Part shown: piece after piece, positions 16,781 to 25,939 of the stretch
Numbering within the stretch: position 1 is the stretch's first letter
How the letters are laid out: each line of letters starts with the position of its first letter
Assembly (NCBI GenBank): GCA_014238125.1
Contig: JABABS010000083.1
Span: 1-64,000, forward strand
Length of the DNA stretch: 64,000 nucleotides
DNA from: Phycisphaerales bacterium
Lineage (GTDB): Bacteria; Planctomycetota; Phycisphaerae; Phycisphaerales; SM1A02
Reading direction: 5' to 3'
Position numbers and translations under genes: made by a program
The notes under the pieces: generated by a model
Told to the model about the DNA's origin: nothing
The model's database searches: none
What the model saw: only the letters and a program-made list of their open reading frames with translations

Positions 16781-18603
16781 CAATCGACTTAGAGAACATC
16801 AATGTCATCCTCGCAACAGATTGCGGTAGTACAACTACAAAAGCGATCCTCATCGAAAAAGTGGATGGCACGTACCGTCAAACGTATCGCGGCGAAGCAC
16901 CTACTACAGTAGAAAAGCCATTTGCAAATGTCACAATTGGTGTGACAAACTCTGTCACCGAAGTTGGTGAGCTTGCAAACAGACAACTTACAAACGAAGA
17001 TGGAACAATCAAACAACCTGCCAAAGATGGTGATGGTTGTGACTTGTACATCTCAACTTCAAGTGCTGGTGGTGGTTTGCAAATGATGGTTGCTGGCGTG
17101 ATCGCTGAAATGACCGCAGCCTCTGCAAAACGTGCAGCACTCGGTGCGGGCGCAATCGTCATGGATGTGATTTCATCTAACGACAAACGCCGTCCACATG
17201 AACAAATACAACGCATCCGAGAACTTCGCCCCGACATGATTCTTATCAGTGGCGGCACCGACGGTGGAACAACAGAAAAAGTTGTACAACTTGCTGAGCT
17301 CATCGCTCCTGCGAAACCGCAACCACGCTTTGGTAGTGAATATGAAATGCCAATCATTTATGCAGGCAACAAAGACGCCAGCGACGAAGTGCAAAAATCG
17401 CTAGAAGAAGATTGGATCGATCTTGCAGTTGTTGAAAACCTTCGACCAAAACTTGAACAAGAGAATCTTGGACCAGCTCGCGATAAAATCCATGACGTTT
17501 TCCTTGAGCATGTGATGGCGCACGCGCCAGGATACAACATGCTTATGGATTGGACTGATGCAGACATCATGCCAACACCCGGCGCTGTGGGTGACATCCT
17601 TCAAACAATTGCTAAGAAAGACGGCATCAACGTTGTTGGTGTTGACATTGGCGGCGCAACAACCGACGTATTCAGTGTTTTTGACGAAACCTTTAACCGA
17701 ACAGTTTCTGCCAACCTTGGCATGAGTTACTCAATCTCAAACGTGTGCGCCGAAGCAACAATGCCAAACGTACTTCGCTGGGTACACTTCGACATGGACG
17801 AACGACAACTTCGCAACCGCGTGAAAAATAAAATGATTCGTCCGACCACGATTCCGCAATCACTCGAATCACTCATCTTCGAACAAGCTGTTGCACGAGA
17901 AGCACTTCGCCTTGCGTATAAACAGCACAAAGAGTTTGCAACAACACTCAAAGGTGTGCAGCAACAGCGAACAGTTGGCGACACTTTCAGTCAACAATCA
18001 AGTGGTAATACAATTGTTGACAACATGAAACTGAATTTACTCGTTGCTTCTGGAGGCGTTCTTTCCCACGCGCCGAGCATGAATCAAACCGCAATGATGT
18101 TAGTCGATGCATTTGAACCAGAAGGTTGTACAAACCTTGCAAAAGACTCGATCTTTATGATGCCGCACCTTGGTGTGCTTTCCGCAGTGCATCCCGAAGC
18201 GGCATCCCAAGTTTTTGAACGGGATTGCTTGATTTATTTAGGCACGTGCATTGCAGCAAAAGGCGCTGGAAGAATAGGCAAACCATGCTTTACTTGGTCA
18301 CTCACCGGTGACGTTACAGCATCAGGCACAAGTAACTTTGGTGATCTTGATCTAATTGCGATGGGTCCTGAACAAACCGGAACCATTACATGCGAACCTG
18401 CCAAAGGCTTCGACCTCGGCGCAGGCAATGGAAAGAAAGTCACGCATGAAGTCCGCGGTGGTACAGTTGGACTCATCATTGATGGACGCGGTCGACCACT
18501 TGGTCTTCCAACTGATCGACAAGAATGTCAACAAACAATTTCACAGTGGGTTGAAAACATGAAACTGTACGAAGAGATGGAGCAAGCAGTCTGTACTGCA
18601 TAA
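16777..18603 (+). CDS. GlmL/MutL-family ASKHA ATPase
   Basis: A 608-residue protein of the family named after glutamate mutase MutL. The actin-like ATPase motifs are clear: phosphate-1 ATDCGSTTTKAILIE (residues ~13-27), phosphate-2 GVDIGGATTDVFSVF (~287) and an adenosine-like SGGVLSHAP (~427). In clostridial glutamate mutase operons MutL is thought to reactivate the B12 enzyme. No cobalamin mutase subunit is seen here; instead the gene heads a run of membrane proteins. A chaperone or energising ATPase for that membrane complex is an inference. Confidence 0.82.
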   Translation: MTIDLENINVILATDCGSTTTKAILIEKVDGTYRQTYRGEAPTTVEKPFANVTIGVTNSVTEVGELANRQLTNEDGTIKQPAKDGDGCDLYISTSSAGGGLQMMVAGVIAEMTAASAKRAALGAGAIVMDVISSNDKRRPHEQIQRIRELRPDMILISGGTDGGTTEKVVQLAELIAPAKPQPRFGSEYEMPIIYAGNKDASDEVQKSLEEDWIDLAVVENLRPKLEQENLGPARDKIHDVFLEHVMAHAPGYNMLMDWTDADIMPTPGAVGDILQTIAKKDGINVVGVDIGGATTDVFSVFDETFNRTVSANLGMSYSISNVCAEATMPNVLRWVHFDMDERQLRNRVKNKMIRPTTIPQSLESLIFEQAVAREALRLAYKQHKEFATTLKGVQQQRTVGDTFSQQSSGNTIVDNMKLNLLVASGGVLSHAPSMNQTAMMLVDAFEPEGCTNLAKDSIFMMPHLGVLSAVHPEAASQVFERDCLIYLGTCIAAKGAGRIGKPCFTWSLTGDVTASGTSNFGDLDLIAMGPEQTGTITCEPAKGFDLGAGNGKKVTHEVRGGTVGLIIDGRGRPLGLPTDRQECQQTISQWVENMKLYEEMEQAVCTA

Positions 18604-18607
18604 CATT

Positions 18608-19729
18608 ATGGCACACGCATATACACCAGGACTTAAAGTTACAAGCAGAATGAAGTACAAAGTCATTCGAATGCTACCGATTAAGGGTGAAGTCAACGTT
18701 AAAGTTGGTGACACAGTTGAAGCAGATAAAATTGTCGCAGCAACATATATGCCCGGCGATGTGTACCCGCTCAATATGGCAAATCTCCTTGCAATCCCCC
18801 CAAAAGATGTTGCAAGTTTGATGTTGCATTCAGAGGGTGAGAAAATTGAAGAAGGAGAACCACTTGCACAAACCGCCGGCATCTTCGGGAAATTTAAAAA
18901 GATATATAAGTCGCCATACTCTGGCACAGTAGAAACTATTTCAGATGTCACCGGGCAAGTGATTCTTCGGGGCCCAGACATTCCAGTTGAAGTAAGAGCA
19001 TACATCTCAGGGAAGGTGATCGACGTTGCCCCAGAAGTTGGTTGCACTGTAGAAAATGACGCTGCTTTTATCCAAGGCATTTTTGGTATTGGCGGCGAAA
19101 CATTTGGCAACATTAAAATCGCTGTTGATACTGCTGATCAAACACTCACGGCAGCAGACCTTTCTAAAGATATGCGTGGATGTGTAGTAGTTGGCGGCGC
19201 TCGCATGACTGTAGAAGCAATTGAAGCAGCCCGAAAGTTTGGCGTCGCAGCAATTGTCAGTGGCGGGATGGATGATCAAGACCTTCGAGATTTTCTTGGA
19301 TATGATCTTGGCGTAGCCATTACCGGCAGCGAGAAAAAAGGTATAACCGTAGTTCTAACAGAAGGTTTCGGTGATATTGCTATGGCATCACGCACCTTTG
19401 AACTCTTCAAGGCTTTCGAAGGGCACGAAGCATCAGTCAATGGTGCGACGCAAATTCGAGCGGGCGTCATGCGGCCGGAAATCATCATTCCACTGGATGC
19501 TGGATCGACTGATGCTGAACCCGAACACAGTGGCGGATTTCTTGAACTTGGAAAGCCTTTGCGTATCATCCGCGATCCATATTTCGGTATGATTGGGACA
19601 GTGAAGGCATTACCATCAGACCCACATGTACTTGGCTCCGGTTCCAAGGCACGCGTTCTTGAAGTTGAACTCAATACGGGCGAAGCGGTAATTGTTCCAA
19701 GAGCAAATGTAGAATTGATTGAGGTTTGA
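18608..19729 (+). CDS. Barrel-sandwich (biotinyl/lipoyl-like) protein with KOW-like tail
   Basis: A 373-residue soluble protein. Residues ~15-150 have repeated glycine-turn beta segments (GEVNVKVGDTVEADKIVA, GEKIEEGEPLAQ, SPYSGTVETIS, ISGKVIDVAPEVG), as in barrel-sandwich hybrid domains, but no biotinylated or lipoylated Lys motif. The middle (GCVVVGGARMTVEAIEAARKFGVAAIVSGG) looks like an alpha/beta domain. The end (LGKPLRIIRDPYFGMIGTV...VIVPRANVELIEV) resembles a KOW/SH3 barrel. It starts 4 bp after the GlmL-family gene. Function unknown; it may be the adapter linking the ATPase to the membrane proteins. Confidence 0.65.
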   Translation: MAHAYTPGLKVTSRMKYKVIRMLPIKGEVNVKVGDTVEADKIVAATYMPGDVYPLNMANLLAIPPKDVASLMLHSEGEKIEEGEPLAQTAGIFGKFKKIYKSPYSGTVETISDVTGQVILRGPDIPVEVRAYISGKVIDVAPEVGCTVENDAAFIQGIFGIGGETFGNIKIAVDTADQTLTAADLSKDMRGCVVVGGARMTVEAIEAARKFGVAAIVSGGMDDQDLRDFLGYDLGVAITGSEKKGITVVLTEGFGDIAMASRTFELFKAFEGHEASVNGATQIRAGVMRPEIIIPLDAGSTDAEPEHSGGFLELGKPLRIIRDPYFGMIGTVKALPSDPHVLGSGSKARVLEVELNTGEAVIVPRANVELIEV

Positions 19730-19737
19730 TACAAACT

Positions 19738-21057
19738 ATGAAAACACACACGATCCCAATGCTCGCCATCGCAACAATGTTGTCAATGGTGAGTTCCGCG
19801 TTTGCATTTGGCGATGCCCCCTCGCCACCATCCAACGTTGTTGCTGTTGATGCACCAGACGATGCAGGGGAGGCAATCATCTTGTCGTGGGCACTTTCGC
19901 CTAACGATATTTTTGGCACGTTGGAATCAGATACCCAAGCAACTGATCCAGATCTTGTTGTTTCGGTGTACTACATAGAACGAAGAACAGATTCTGCAGC
20001 TGGTAACGGCTCAATTTCAGAAGAAGATCAAGGTTGGCGACAAATTTCTGAATCAGCAGCAGGTGAAGTAACCACCACCGATCGTAAGGTCCAACGAGGT
20101 TGGTCGTATTCCTACAGAGTGTGTGCAGTGGATATTCAAAAAGAAACGTCCAGCTGGGCAGCAACCGAAGAACCTGTGCGCCCAATCATGCAGCCTTTCA
20201 ATATGTCGAAGGCATGGCTTGCAATATTCATGTTGATGTTCGGCGGCTTGATCGCGTACTTTATTAATGTCGCACGAAGTGGCAAGAAACTTTGGGTTCG
20301 CCCAATTGCAGGGCTCGCAGCGATCGATGAAGCAGTTGGTCGTGCAACTGAAATGGGACGGCCAGTTTTGTTTGTCACTGGTATTCAAGATATTAACGAA
20401 ATTCAAACACTCGCAGGTTTGACCGTGCTCTCCCGCGTTGCAAAAACTGCAGCGGAATACGGCGCACAAATCGAAGTTCCCACTTGCCGTTCGCTCGTGA
20501 TGGCTGCTGCTCGTGAAACAGTTGAGTCAGCCTACCTTGCAGCAGGTCGACCAGACTCATACCAACCAGATCGCATTCACTATCTAACAGACGAACAATT
20601 TGCGTTCGTTGCTGGCGTAACTGGCTACATGGTTCGCGAGGAACCTGCAGCGTGTGTTTACATGGGCGGCTTCTACGCAGAATCACTTATTCTTGCAGAA
20701 ACGGGCAACCACATCGGCGCGATTCAAGTTGCCGGTACAGCAATGCCAAGTCAGTTGCCGTTTTTTGTTGCTGCATGCGATTACACACTTATAGGCGAAG
20801 AATTCTTCGCAGCATCAGCATATCTCTCAGATGACCCACTTCAAATTGGGTCACTCAAGGGTCAAGACTGGGGTAAGTTTATTAGCGTATTGATTTTAGT
20901 CATTGGTATTTGCTTTGCGACAATCGCGTCGATATCCGGATCCGATGATAATTTGTGGGGAAATTCGAGAAACTTTATAAAAGATAATATGCTCGGCAAC
21001 GCAGGTCTGTTACCTGCTGGCGGTGGAGATACAGATATTGAGGGAGACGATTCGTGA
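19738..21057 (+). CDS. Membrane protein with fibronectin III and DUF6754 domains
   Basis: A 439-residue protein. It has a signal peptide (residues 1-24, AFA/FGD), a fibronectin III-like domain (about 30-146, PSPPSNVVAVDAPDD and GWSYSYRVCAVD), a membrane helix (about 159-178), and then a cytoplasmic alpha/beta domain (about 185-375, GRATEMGRPVLFVTG, ETVESAYLAAG) that I match to DUF6754. A second helix lies near 381-399. The ATG at 19738 is used because it starts a proper signal peptide. It ends in a 4-bp overlap with the next gene. Role unknown; topology puts FN3 outside and DUF6754 inside. Confidence 0.72.
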   Translation: MKTHTIPMLAIATMLSMVSSAFAFGDAPSPPSNVVAVDAPDDAGEAIILSWALSPNDIFGTLESDTQATDPDLVVSVYYIERRTDSAAGNGSISEEDQGWRQISESAAGEVTTTDRKVQRGWSYSYRVCAVDIQKETSSWAATEEPVRPIMQPFNMSKAWLAIFMLMFGGLIAYFINVARSGKKLWVRPIAGLAAIDEAVGRATEMGRPVLFVTGIQDINEIQTLAGLTVLSRVAKTAAEYGAQIEVPTCRSLVMAAARETVESAYLAAGRPDSYQPDRIHYLTDEQFAFVAGVTGYMVREEPAACVYMGGFYAESLILAETGNHIGAIQVAGTAMPSQLPFFVAACDYTLIGEEFFAASAYLSDDPLQIGSLKGQDWGKFISVLILVIGICFATIASISGSDDNLWGNSRNFIKDNMLGNAGLLPAGGGDTDIEGDDS

Positions 21058-21749
21058 AAAGATTTGTTCCACTTGTAATCGCAATCGTTGCAGGCTTTGT
21101 TCTGCTGATTGCAAACTTTATTCCTTACGCTGAAGGCTGGGGACTGACCGCACAAGAATGGTTCAACATTCTTGCTGTTGGTGCAATGGTCCTTGGCGGC
21201 GGAAATTTAATCAAATTGCAACTGATGAAAATATCATCGAAGAAAGCAGGATGGGGTTACGCAGCCGTTACCGTTGTTTGCTTCTTCGCAGCAATTTTCA
21301 TAGGCATGGGTAAGTTTGGTGTTCATCCAAATGAACTTTATCCAAACTATGCATGGTCTGGTTATTACCTTGAAGAAGGTTCAGGCATGTGGTGGATTTA
21401 CCAACACATGATTGTGCCACTGACTTCAACAATGTTTGCAATGCTCGCATTTTACGTTGCAACTGCTGCGTTCCGGGCCTTTAGAGCGAAGAACACAGAA
21501 GCAACATTGCTTCTTGTTACCGCCGGAATCGTGCTTCTAGGACGAACGTACGCAGGCGTGTGGTTATTCGAGGGTTGGTTGCCAGACTCCCTCCTATGGT
21601 TACGTTTCGATAACCTTACTGTTTGGATCATGGATGTTCCAAACACAGCAGGTACGCGAGCGATCACCATTGGTATTGCTCTTGGCGTAGTTGCGACTTC
21701 ACTGCGAATTCTTCTCGGTGTTGACCGTTCATATTTGGGGCAGGATTGA
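21054..21749 (+). CDS. Six-helix membrane protein of the GlmL/DUF6754 operon
   Basis: A 231-residue protein with about six hydrophobic helices (roughly 5-24, 36-56, 68-88, 118-140, 148-165, 198-220). Between helices 3 and 4 is an aromatic-rich extracytoplasmic loop (YPNYAWSGYYLEEGSGMWWIYQH). No known transporter or enzyme motif is seen. The GTG start overlaps the stop of the DUF6754 gene by 4 bp and the next gene begins 3 bp after its stop, so it is part of the same translationally coupled set. Confidence 0.65.
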   Translation: MKRFVPLVIAIVAGFVLLIANFIPYAEGWGLTAQEWFNILAVGAMVLGGGNLIKLQLMKISSKKAGWGYAAVTVVCFFAAIFIGMGKFGVHPNELYPNYAWSGYYLEEGSGMWWIYQHMIVPLTSTMFAMLAFYVATAAFRAFRAKNTEATLLLVTAGIVLLGRTYAGVWLFEGWLPDSLLWLRFDNLTVWIMDVPNTAGTRAITIGIALGVVATSLRILLGVDRSYLGQD

Positions 21750-21752
21750 TCA

Positions 21753-22604
21753 ATGTATAACACACTAAAAAATCTTGATCGTCGTTGGGTCTTCCTGTCA
21801 ATGTTTTTGGCAGTTTCGATTCCAATTCTCGCAAAAACTGTTTTTCCCGAAGTTGTTTCAAAGCAAGCAAAGTTGGTGTTCGATGCTATCGAAGATCTTC
21901 CCGATGGTTCAAACATTTTACTTTCATATGACTTTGACCCAGCGTCGCAGGGTGAGTTGTTGCCAATGGCGCAAGCGTTTACTCGGCACTGCTCAGCAAA
22001 AGGTCACAAACAATATTACATGGCACTGTGGCCCCTCGGCTCGCCGATGGTTGACTTGAGTGTTGAAACAATCGAATCTGAATATCCTGATATGGTGTAT
22101 GGCGAAGATTTCGTTAAGTTTGATTACAAGGCTGGCGGCGAAGCGGTCATTCGAATGATCACACAAGACCTTCGTGGTATGTTCCCGCTTGATTCAAAGG
22201 GTGTGTCGCTTGACAAGATACCGATGACAAAGAACATCAAAAACATTCAAGACATGGATTTGATTGTGAATGTAAGTGCTGGAGATCCTGGCACAAAACA
22301 ATGGGTGCAGTTTGCTGCAACACCATTTGGAATCACAACCGTTTCTGGTTGCACAGGCGTGCAAGCTCCGCAAATGTATCCATACATCCCTGAACAACTT
22401 GCTGGCGTTCTGGGTGCAATCAAAGCTGCTGCTGAATATGAAGCAGCGATTGATGCTGTTTATCCTGATATCAAAGATAACCCAAAAGCACAAGAAGCGA
22501 AACGTCGAATGGGTCCGCAGCTTGTTGCACACAGTTTAATGATTGGTTTGATTATCCTCGGCAACTGGATTTTCTATGTCGGGCGAAAGCGAGGGGAGGC
22601 GTAA
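21753..22604 (+). CDS. Bitopic membrane protein with large alpha/beta domain, GlmL/DUF6754 operon
   Basis: A 283-residue protein with an N-terminal helix (about 11-30, FLSMFLAVSIPILAKTVF) and a C-terminal helix (about 257-276). Between them lies a ~225-residue soluble domain (SNILLSYDFDPASQGELLP, YYMALWPLGSPMV, MDLIVNVSAGDPGTKQW, YIPEQLAGVLGAIKAAAEYE). The beta-alpha pattern resembles a Rossmann or periplasmic-binding fold, but no catalytic motif is recognised. It sits between two polytopic proteins in the operon and probably forms a complex with them. Confidence 0.65.
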   Translation: MYNTLKNLDRRWVFLSMFLAVSIPILAKTVFPEVVSKQAKLVFDAIEDLPDGSNILLSYDFDPASQGELLPMAQAFTRHCSAKGHKQYYMALWPLGSPMVDLSVETIESEYPDMVYGEDFVKFDYKAGGEAVIRMITQDLRGMFPLDSKGVSLDKIPMTKNIKNIQDMDLIVNVSAGDPGTKQWVQFAATPFGITTVSGCTGVQAPQMYPYIPEQLAGVLGAIKAAAEYEAAIDAVYPDIKDNPKAQEAKRRMGPQLVAHSLMIGLIILGNWIFYVGRKRGEA

Positions 22605-22605
22605 C

Positions 22606-23562
22606 ATGAGTGAATCAAAACAACAATCAAATGGATTGATTTGGGCAGTAGTCTTTATCATTGGTGCAATTATGTTGGTGTGGAGTATGTCAACTTCCCG
22701 CACTGGGCAAGTGTGGGTGACTGCAGAACAACACGCATTTGTACAAAATGCTGATGGTGACTGGGCGGAAACTGACGCGGCAAGTGCAACATCAAATGAT
22801 ATTGCGTGGACATCGTATTCTTCTGTTCCAGACAATGAGCTCACAGACGAAATGATTTCCTCCGGTGATGCAAAGATGAGTTGGTCTCGCACAATTGGTT
22901 TGTGGCTTGCTGCGATCTTTACGCTCTTTATTCTGTCGTTTCTTGTGGGTGATAACCCCGCGTATAAATTTGCAGAAGCGATGGTGGTGGGGACAAGTGC
23001 GGGGTACGTGATGGTCATTGGTTTGTGGGATGTATTTGTCCCGAACCTTTTAGGTAAACTTTTTCCTGTCATGGTGCAAAACTGGGCGCTTCCTGGCATG
23101 GATGCATCGGTGGGTACGCAGCTCTTGTATATCATTCCTGCAATTCTTATTGTGATGTTACTTATGCAACTTATGCCCTCTGGTGGTTGGATTAGTCGCT
23201 GGCCAATCGCGTTCTTTATCGGCATCACAGCTGGTTACCGAATGATTGGGTACGTTGAGGCTGACCTTGTTGCACAAATTAAGGCTGCGATTATCCCGCT
23301 GTATCAAACCGGCGCAGACGGAACGTTTGCAATTTGGGCGACGATGAATGCATTCCTTCTGACAATAGCAACCTTGTCTGCGATGGTGTACTTCTTCTTC
23401 TCCATCGAGCATAAAGGGCTTGTCGGCAAGACTGCTCGCCTTGGCATCTGGTTCTTAATGATTACATTCGGTGCTTCCTTTGGATATACCGTGATGGGTC
23501 GTATTGCACTCCTTGCCCAGCGATTGGAATTCCTCTTTGGTGATTGGCTACACCTAATTTAA
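22606..23562 (+). CDS. Polytopic membrane protein, last gene of the GlmL/DUF6754 operon
   Basis: A 318-residue protein with about seven hydrophobic helices (GLIWAVVFIIGAIMLVWSM, TIGLWLAAIFTLFILSFL, VGTSAGYVMVIGLWDVFV, LLYIIPAILIVMLLMQL, WPIAFFIGITAGYRMIGYV, ATMNAFLLTIATLSAMVYF, LGIWFLMITFGASFGYTV). A ~60-residue acidic loop separates helices 1 and 2. I recognise no family motif. The ATG at 22606 lies 1 bp after the preceding stop. A strong terminator immediately follows, which defines the end of the operon. Confidence 0.65.
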   Translation: MSESKQQSNGLIWAVVFIIGAIMLVWSMSTSRTGQVWVTAEQHAFVQNADGDWAETDAASATSNDIAWTSYSSVPDNELTDEMISSGDAKMSWSRTIGLWLAAIFTLFILSFLVGDNPAYKFAEAMVVGTSAGYVMVIGLWDVFVPNLLGKLFPVMVQNWALPGMDASVGTQLLYIIPAILIVMLLMQLMPSGGWISRWPIAFFIGITAGYRMIGYVEADLVAQIKAAIIPLYQTGADGTFAIWATMNAFLLTIATLSAMVYFFFSIEHKGLVGKTARLGIWFLMITFGASFGYTVMGRIALLAQRLEFLFGDWLHLI

Positions 23563-23598
23563 TAAACTACCTTGTAGGTAGTTTATTTGGGTTTTTAT
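23561..23598 (+). terminator. Rho-independent terminator after the GlmL/DUF6754 operon
   Basis: AATAAACTACC (23561-23571) and GGTAGTTTATT (23577-23587) form a perfect 11-bp stem with loop TTGTA, followed by TGGGTTTTTATT. The stem begins inside the stop codon of the last gene. Confidence 0.85.
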
Positions 23599-23614
23599 TC
23601 ATTTGAACATCAGA

Positions 23615-23633
23615 AACTACCTACGAGGTAGTT
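23615..23633 (+). promoter_or_regulatory. Second hairpin with the same AACTACC/GGTAGTT arms, in the rpmF leader
   Basis: AACTACCT (23615-23622) and AGGTAGTT (23626-23633) pair around ACG. The arms repeat the core of the terminator 35 bp upstream, and a third half-site CACTACCTAGTT lies near 23672. There is no T-tract, so it is not itself a terminator. It could be an operator or RNA switch upstream of rpmF. The two hairpins can also exchange arms. Confidence 0.45.
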
Positions 23634-23732
23634 AGTAGCGACGAATCGACCTAGGGAGGGTTTTTTGGTACACTACCTAGTTCAATTGACGGTCATAGAA
23701 ACGACCATACGAACGAATAAAGGTACACGAAC

Positions 23733-23915
23733 ATGCTCCCCAAACTACGAACATCTCCAGCACGAAAGCGAAAGCGCCGCTCACATCACGCAATTAGCCG
23801 TGAGAATCTTGCTCTATGTCCAAACTGTGGTAGCAATCGTCAACCACACAGGTCATGTCCAAGTTGTGGATACGTCCGTCCTGGTCTTCAAGTAAAGGCT
23901 TCGGGTAGGTCCTAA
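23733..23915 (+). CDS. rpmF: 50S ribosomal protein L32
   Basis: A 60-residue basic protein with the L32 N-terminus (SPARKRKRRSHHAI) and a four-Cys zinc ribbon (LCPNCGSN...SCPSCGY). It sits immediately before plsX, the arrangement conserved in most bacteria where L32 heads the fatty-acid/phospholipid operon. It has a 170-bp leader with two related hairpins. Confidence 0.95.
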   Translation: MLPKLRTSPARKRKRRSHHAISRENLALCPNCGSNRQPHRSCPSCGYVRPGLQVKASGRS

Positions 23916-23921
23916 TCCAAT

Positions 23922-24944
23922 ATGAGAATCGGCGTCGATGTGATGGGGGGCGATCACGCACCACACCCTATACTTGCGGGTGCGCTTGCTGCAATTGAAC
24001 ACCTGCACGACGAAGATGTAGTCGTTCTTTTTGGTGACGAAAAAATTATTGAAGAAGGTGTGAAAAATTCCGGGGTTGATCAGTCGCGAATTGAAATTGT
24101 ACGCACAACGGAAGAAATTTCTATGGACGAAAGTCCTGTTGATGCTGTCCGCCAAAAACAAGATAGTTCACTTGTGCAACTGTGCAAAGCGGGTAGTAAA
24201 AAAGCAGAAAATCCTATTGATGCAGTCATTTCCGCAGGAAATACAGGTGCTTTTGTCGCAGCAAGTCAAATGTACTTACGCAGATTGCCGAATGTGCACC
24301 GTCCAGGAATTGCAGCAGCCGTGCCAACTTTTGCTGGAACAGTCTGCTTTATTGATGTGGGCGCAAATATTGAACCAAAGCCAGCTCACCTTGCACAGTA
24401 TGGTGTAATGGGAAAAGTATACGCGGAACGAATTTTGGGAATTGAAAATCCACGCGTTGCACTGATGAATGTTGGTGGTGAAGAACAAAAAGGTACAAGT
24501 GACCTCAAAGATGCGCGTGACATACTTCGTGATGCGGCGGACATCAATTTTATTGGTTACATCGAGGGCCGGACGCTCTTTGATGGTGGTGCTGATGTCG
24601 TCATTACCGATGGTATCGTGGGCAATGTTTCAATCAAACTCGCCGAAGGTCTAGCCACTGGGCTAATCACGAAACTTGCAGGTGAAATTATGAAAGCCGA
24701 TCCAAAACTTGCCCAAGCGTTTAAGCCAATTATTAAGCAGTTTTACTCAGATTATGATTACCACGAATATGGTGGAGCACCACTTCTAGGAGTTAATGGT
24801 GTTTCTATGATCACGCACGGCTCTGCAGAAGCACGAACCATTGAAAATGCCGTTCGCAGAACGCAACAATTCGTTGATTTTGAGGTCAATGAGCACATTG
24901 TTGAGCAACTCGCCGCAATTGAAGAACGAATCATCGTAGCATGA
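23922..24944 (+). CDS. plsX: Phosphate acyltransferase PlsX
   Basis: A 340-residue protein with the family N-terminus IGVDVMGGDHAPHPILAGAL, SAGNTGAFVAAS, GIAAAVPT, IDVGANIEPKPAHLAQ(Y) and the C-terminal GGAPLLGVNGVSMITHG. It converts acyl-ACP to acyl phosphate for phospholipid synthesis. It begins 6 bp after rpmF and overlaps fabH by 4 bp. Confidence 0.96.
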   Translation: MRIGVDVMGGDHAPHPILAGALAAIEHLHDEDVVVLFGDEKIIEEGVKNSGVDQSRIEIVRTTEEISMDESPVDAVRQKQDSSLVQLCKAGSKKAENPIDAVISAGNTGAFVAASQMYLRRLPNVHRPGIAAAVPTFAGTVCFIDVGANIEPKPAHLAQYGVMGKVYAERILGIENPRVALMNVGGEEQKGTSDLKDARDILRDAADINFIGYIEGRTLFDGGADVVITDGIVGNVSIKLAEGLATGLITKLAGEIMKADPKLAQAFKPIIKQFYSDYDYHEYGGAPLLGVNGVSMITHGSAEARTIENAVRRTQQFVDFEVNEHIVEQLAAIEERIIVA

Positions 24945-25936
24945 CTAGCATGATTCCTTGTGGCGTACGTGTGTTGGGTACGGGGTCCGCTGTACCTGAT
25001 TACATTCTTGGAAATGAAGAACTTGCCAAAGAGCACGGTGTCGATCCAAATTGGATTGAGCAACGCACTGGTATCATCGAACGCCGTATTTGCAGTGAGG
25101 ATGTAGGCACATTTGAATTGCAATGTCAAGCCCTTAAAGCAGCGCTTTCAGACTCTGGTCTCGAAGGCTCTGATTTGTCACTTATCATTTGCTCTACAGT
25201 TACAGCAGAAATGACATGCCCCTCCAACGCGTGCCGCGTTGCAGCGGAAGTAAACGCAAAACCCGCTGGCGCATTCGATCTTGTTGCTGCATGCAGTGGA
25301 TTCGTGTACGCAATGAATGTTGCAGATTGTTTGATTCGTAGTGGGCAGTACAAGACAATTGCTGTCGTAGGTTGCGATGCTATGAGTAAATTAACTGATC
25401 GTAAAGATCGAGGCACATCGATTCTTTTTGGTGATGCTGCAGGCGCAGTAATTTTGACGAGTGATGAAGATCCAGAACGTGGTTGTTTTTATCAAAAAAT
25501 GAATGCCAATGGCGACCCATGGCCAGCGTTGTACATTCCATCAACCGAATCTCAAGTTGTTGAAGGCGATATTGCTACCACACAACTTGGCATGCTTCGA
25601 ATGCATGGCAAAGAAGTATATAAGTTTGCAGTTTCAACCTTTACTAGGATTACTGAAGAACTTTTACGCGAAACTGGTTTGAAACCAGAAGAAGTCACGC
25701 AGTTTATATGTCATCAATCAAACATGCGAATAATCGAATCTGCACAGGAAAAACTTGGTCTTTCAGATGATCAAGTTTACAAGAACATTCGCTATTTTGG
25801 CAATAGTTCAAGTGGATCAGCTGCTTTGTGTTTCGATCAACTTTGGCAAGCTAGAAAAATGAAATACGGCGACACAATTGTTTTGCTCGCTTTTGGTGGT
25901 GGTCTCACATGGTCTAGCAGTGCATGGAGACTTTAA
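24941..25936 (+). CDS. fabH: 3-oxoacyl-ACP synthase III
   Basis: A 331-residue initiating condensing enzyme. It has the catalytic Cys in VAACSGFVYA (about residue 117), the His in FICHQSNMRI (about 257) and the Asn in YFGNSSSGSAA (about 287), plus the N-terminal GTGSAVPDYILGNEEL and WIEQRTGIIERR. It condenses acetyl-CoA with malonyl-ACP. The start overlaps the plsX stop in an ATGA junction. Confidence 0.96.
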   Translation: MTSMIPCGVRVLGTGSAVPDYILGNEELAKEHGVDPNWIEQRTGIIERRICSEDVGTFELQCQALKAALSDSGLEGSDLSLIICSTVTAEMTCPSNACRVAAEVNAKPAGAFDLVAACSGFVYAMNVADCLIRSGQYKTIAVVGCDAMSKLTDRKDRGTSILFGDAAGAVILTSDEDPERGCFYQKMNANGDPWPALYIPSTESQVVEGDIATTQLGMLRMHGKEVYKFAVSTFTRITEELLRETGLKPEEVTQFICHQSNMRIIESAQEKLGLSDDQVYKNIRYFGNSSSGSAALCFDQLWQARKMKYGDTIVLLAFGGGLTWSSSAWRL

Positions 25937-25939
25937 GAA

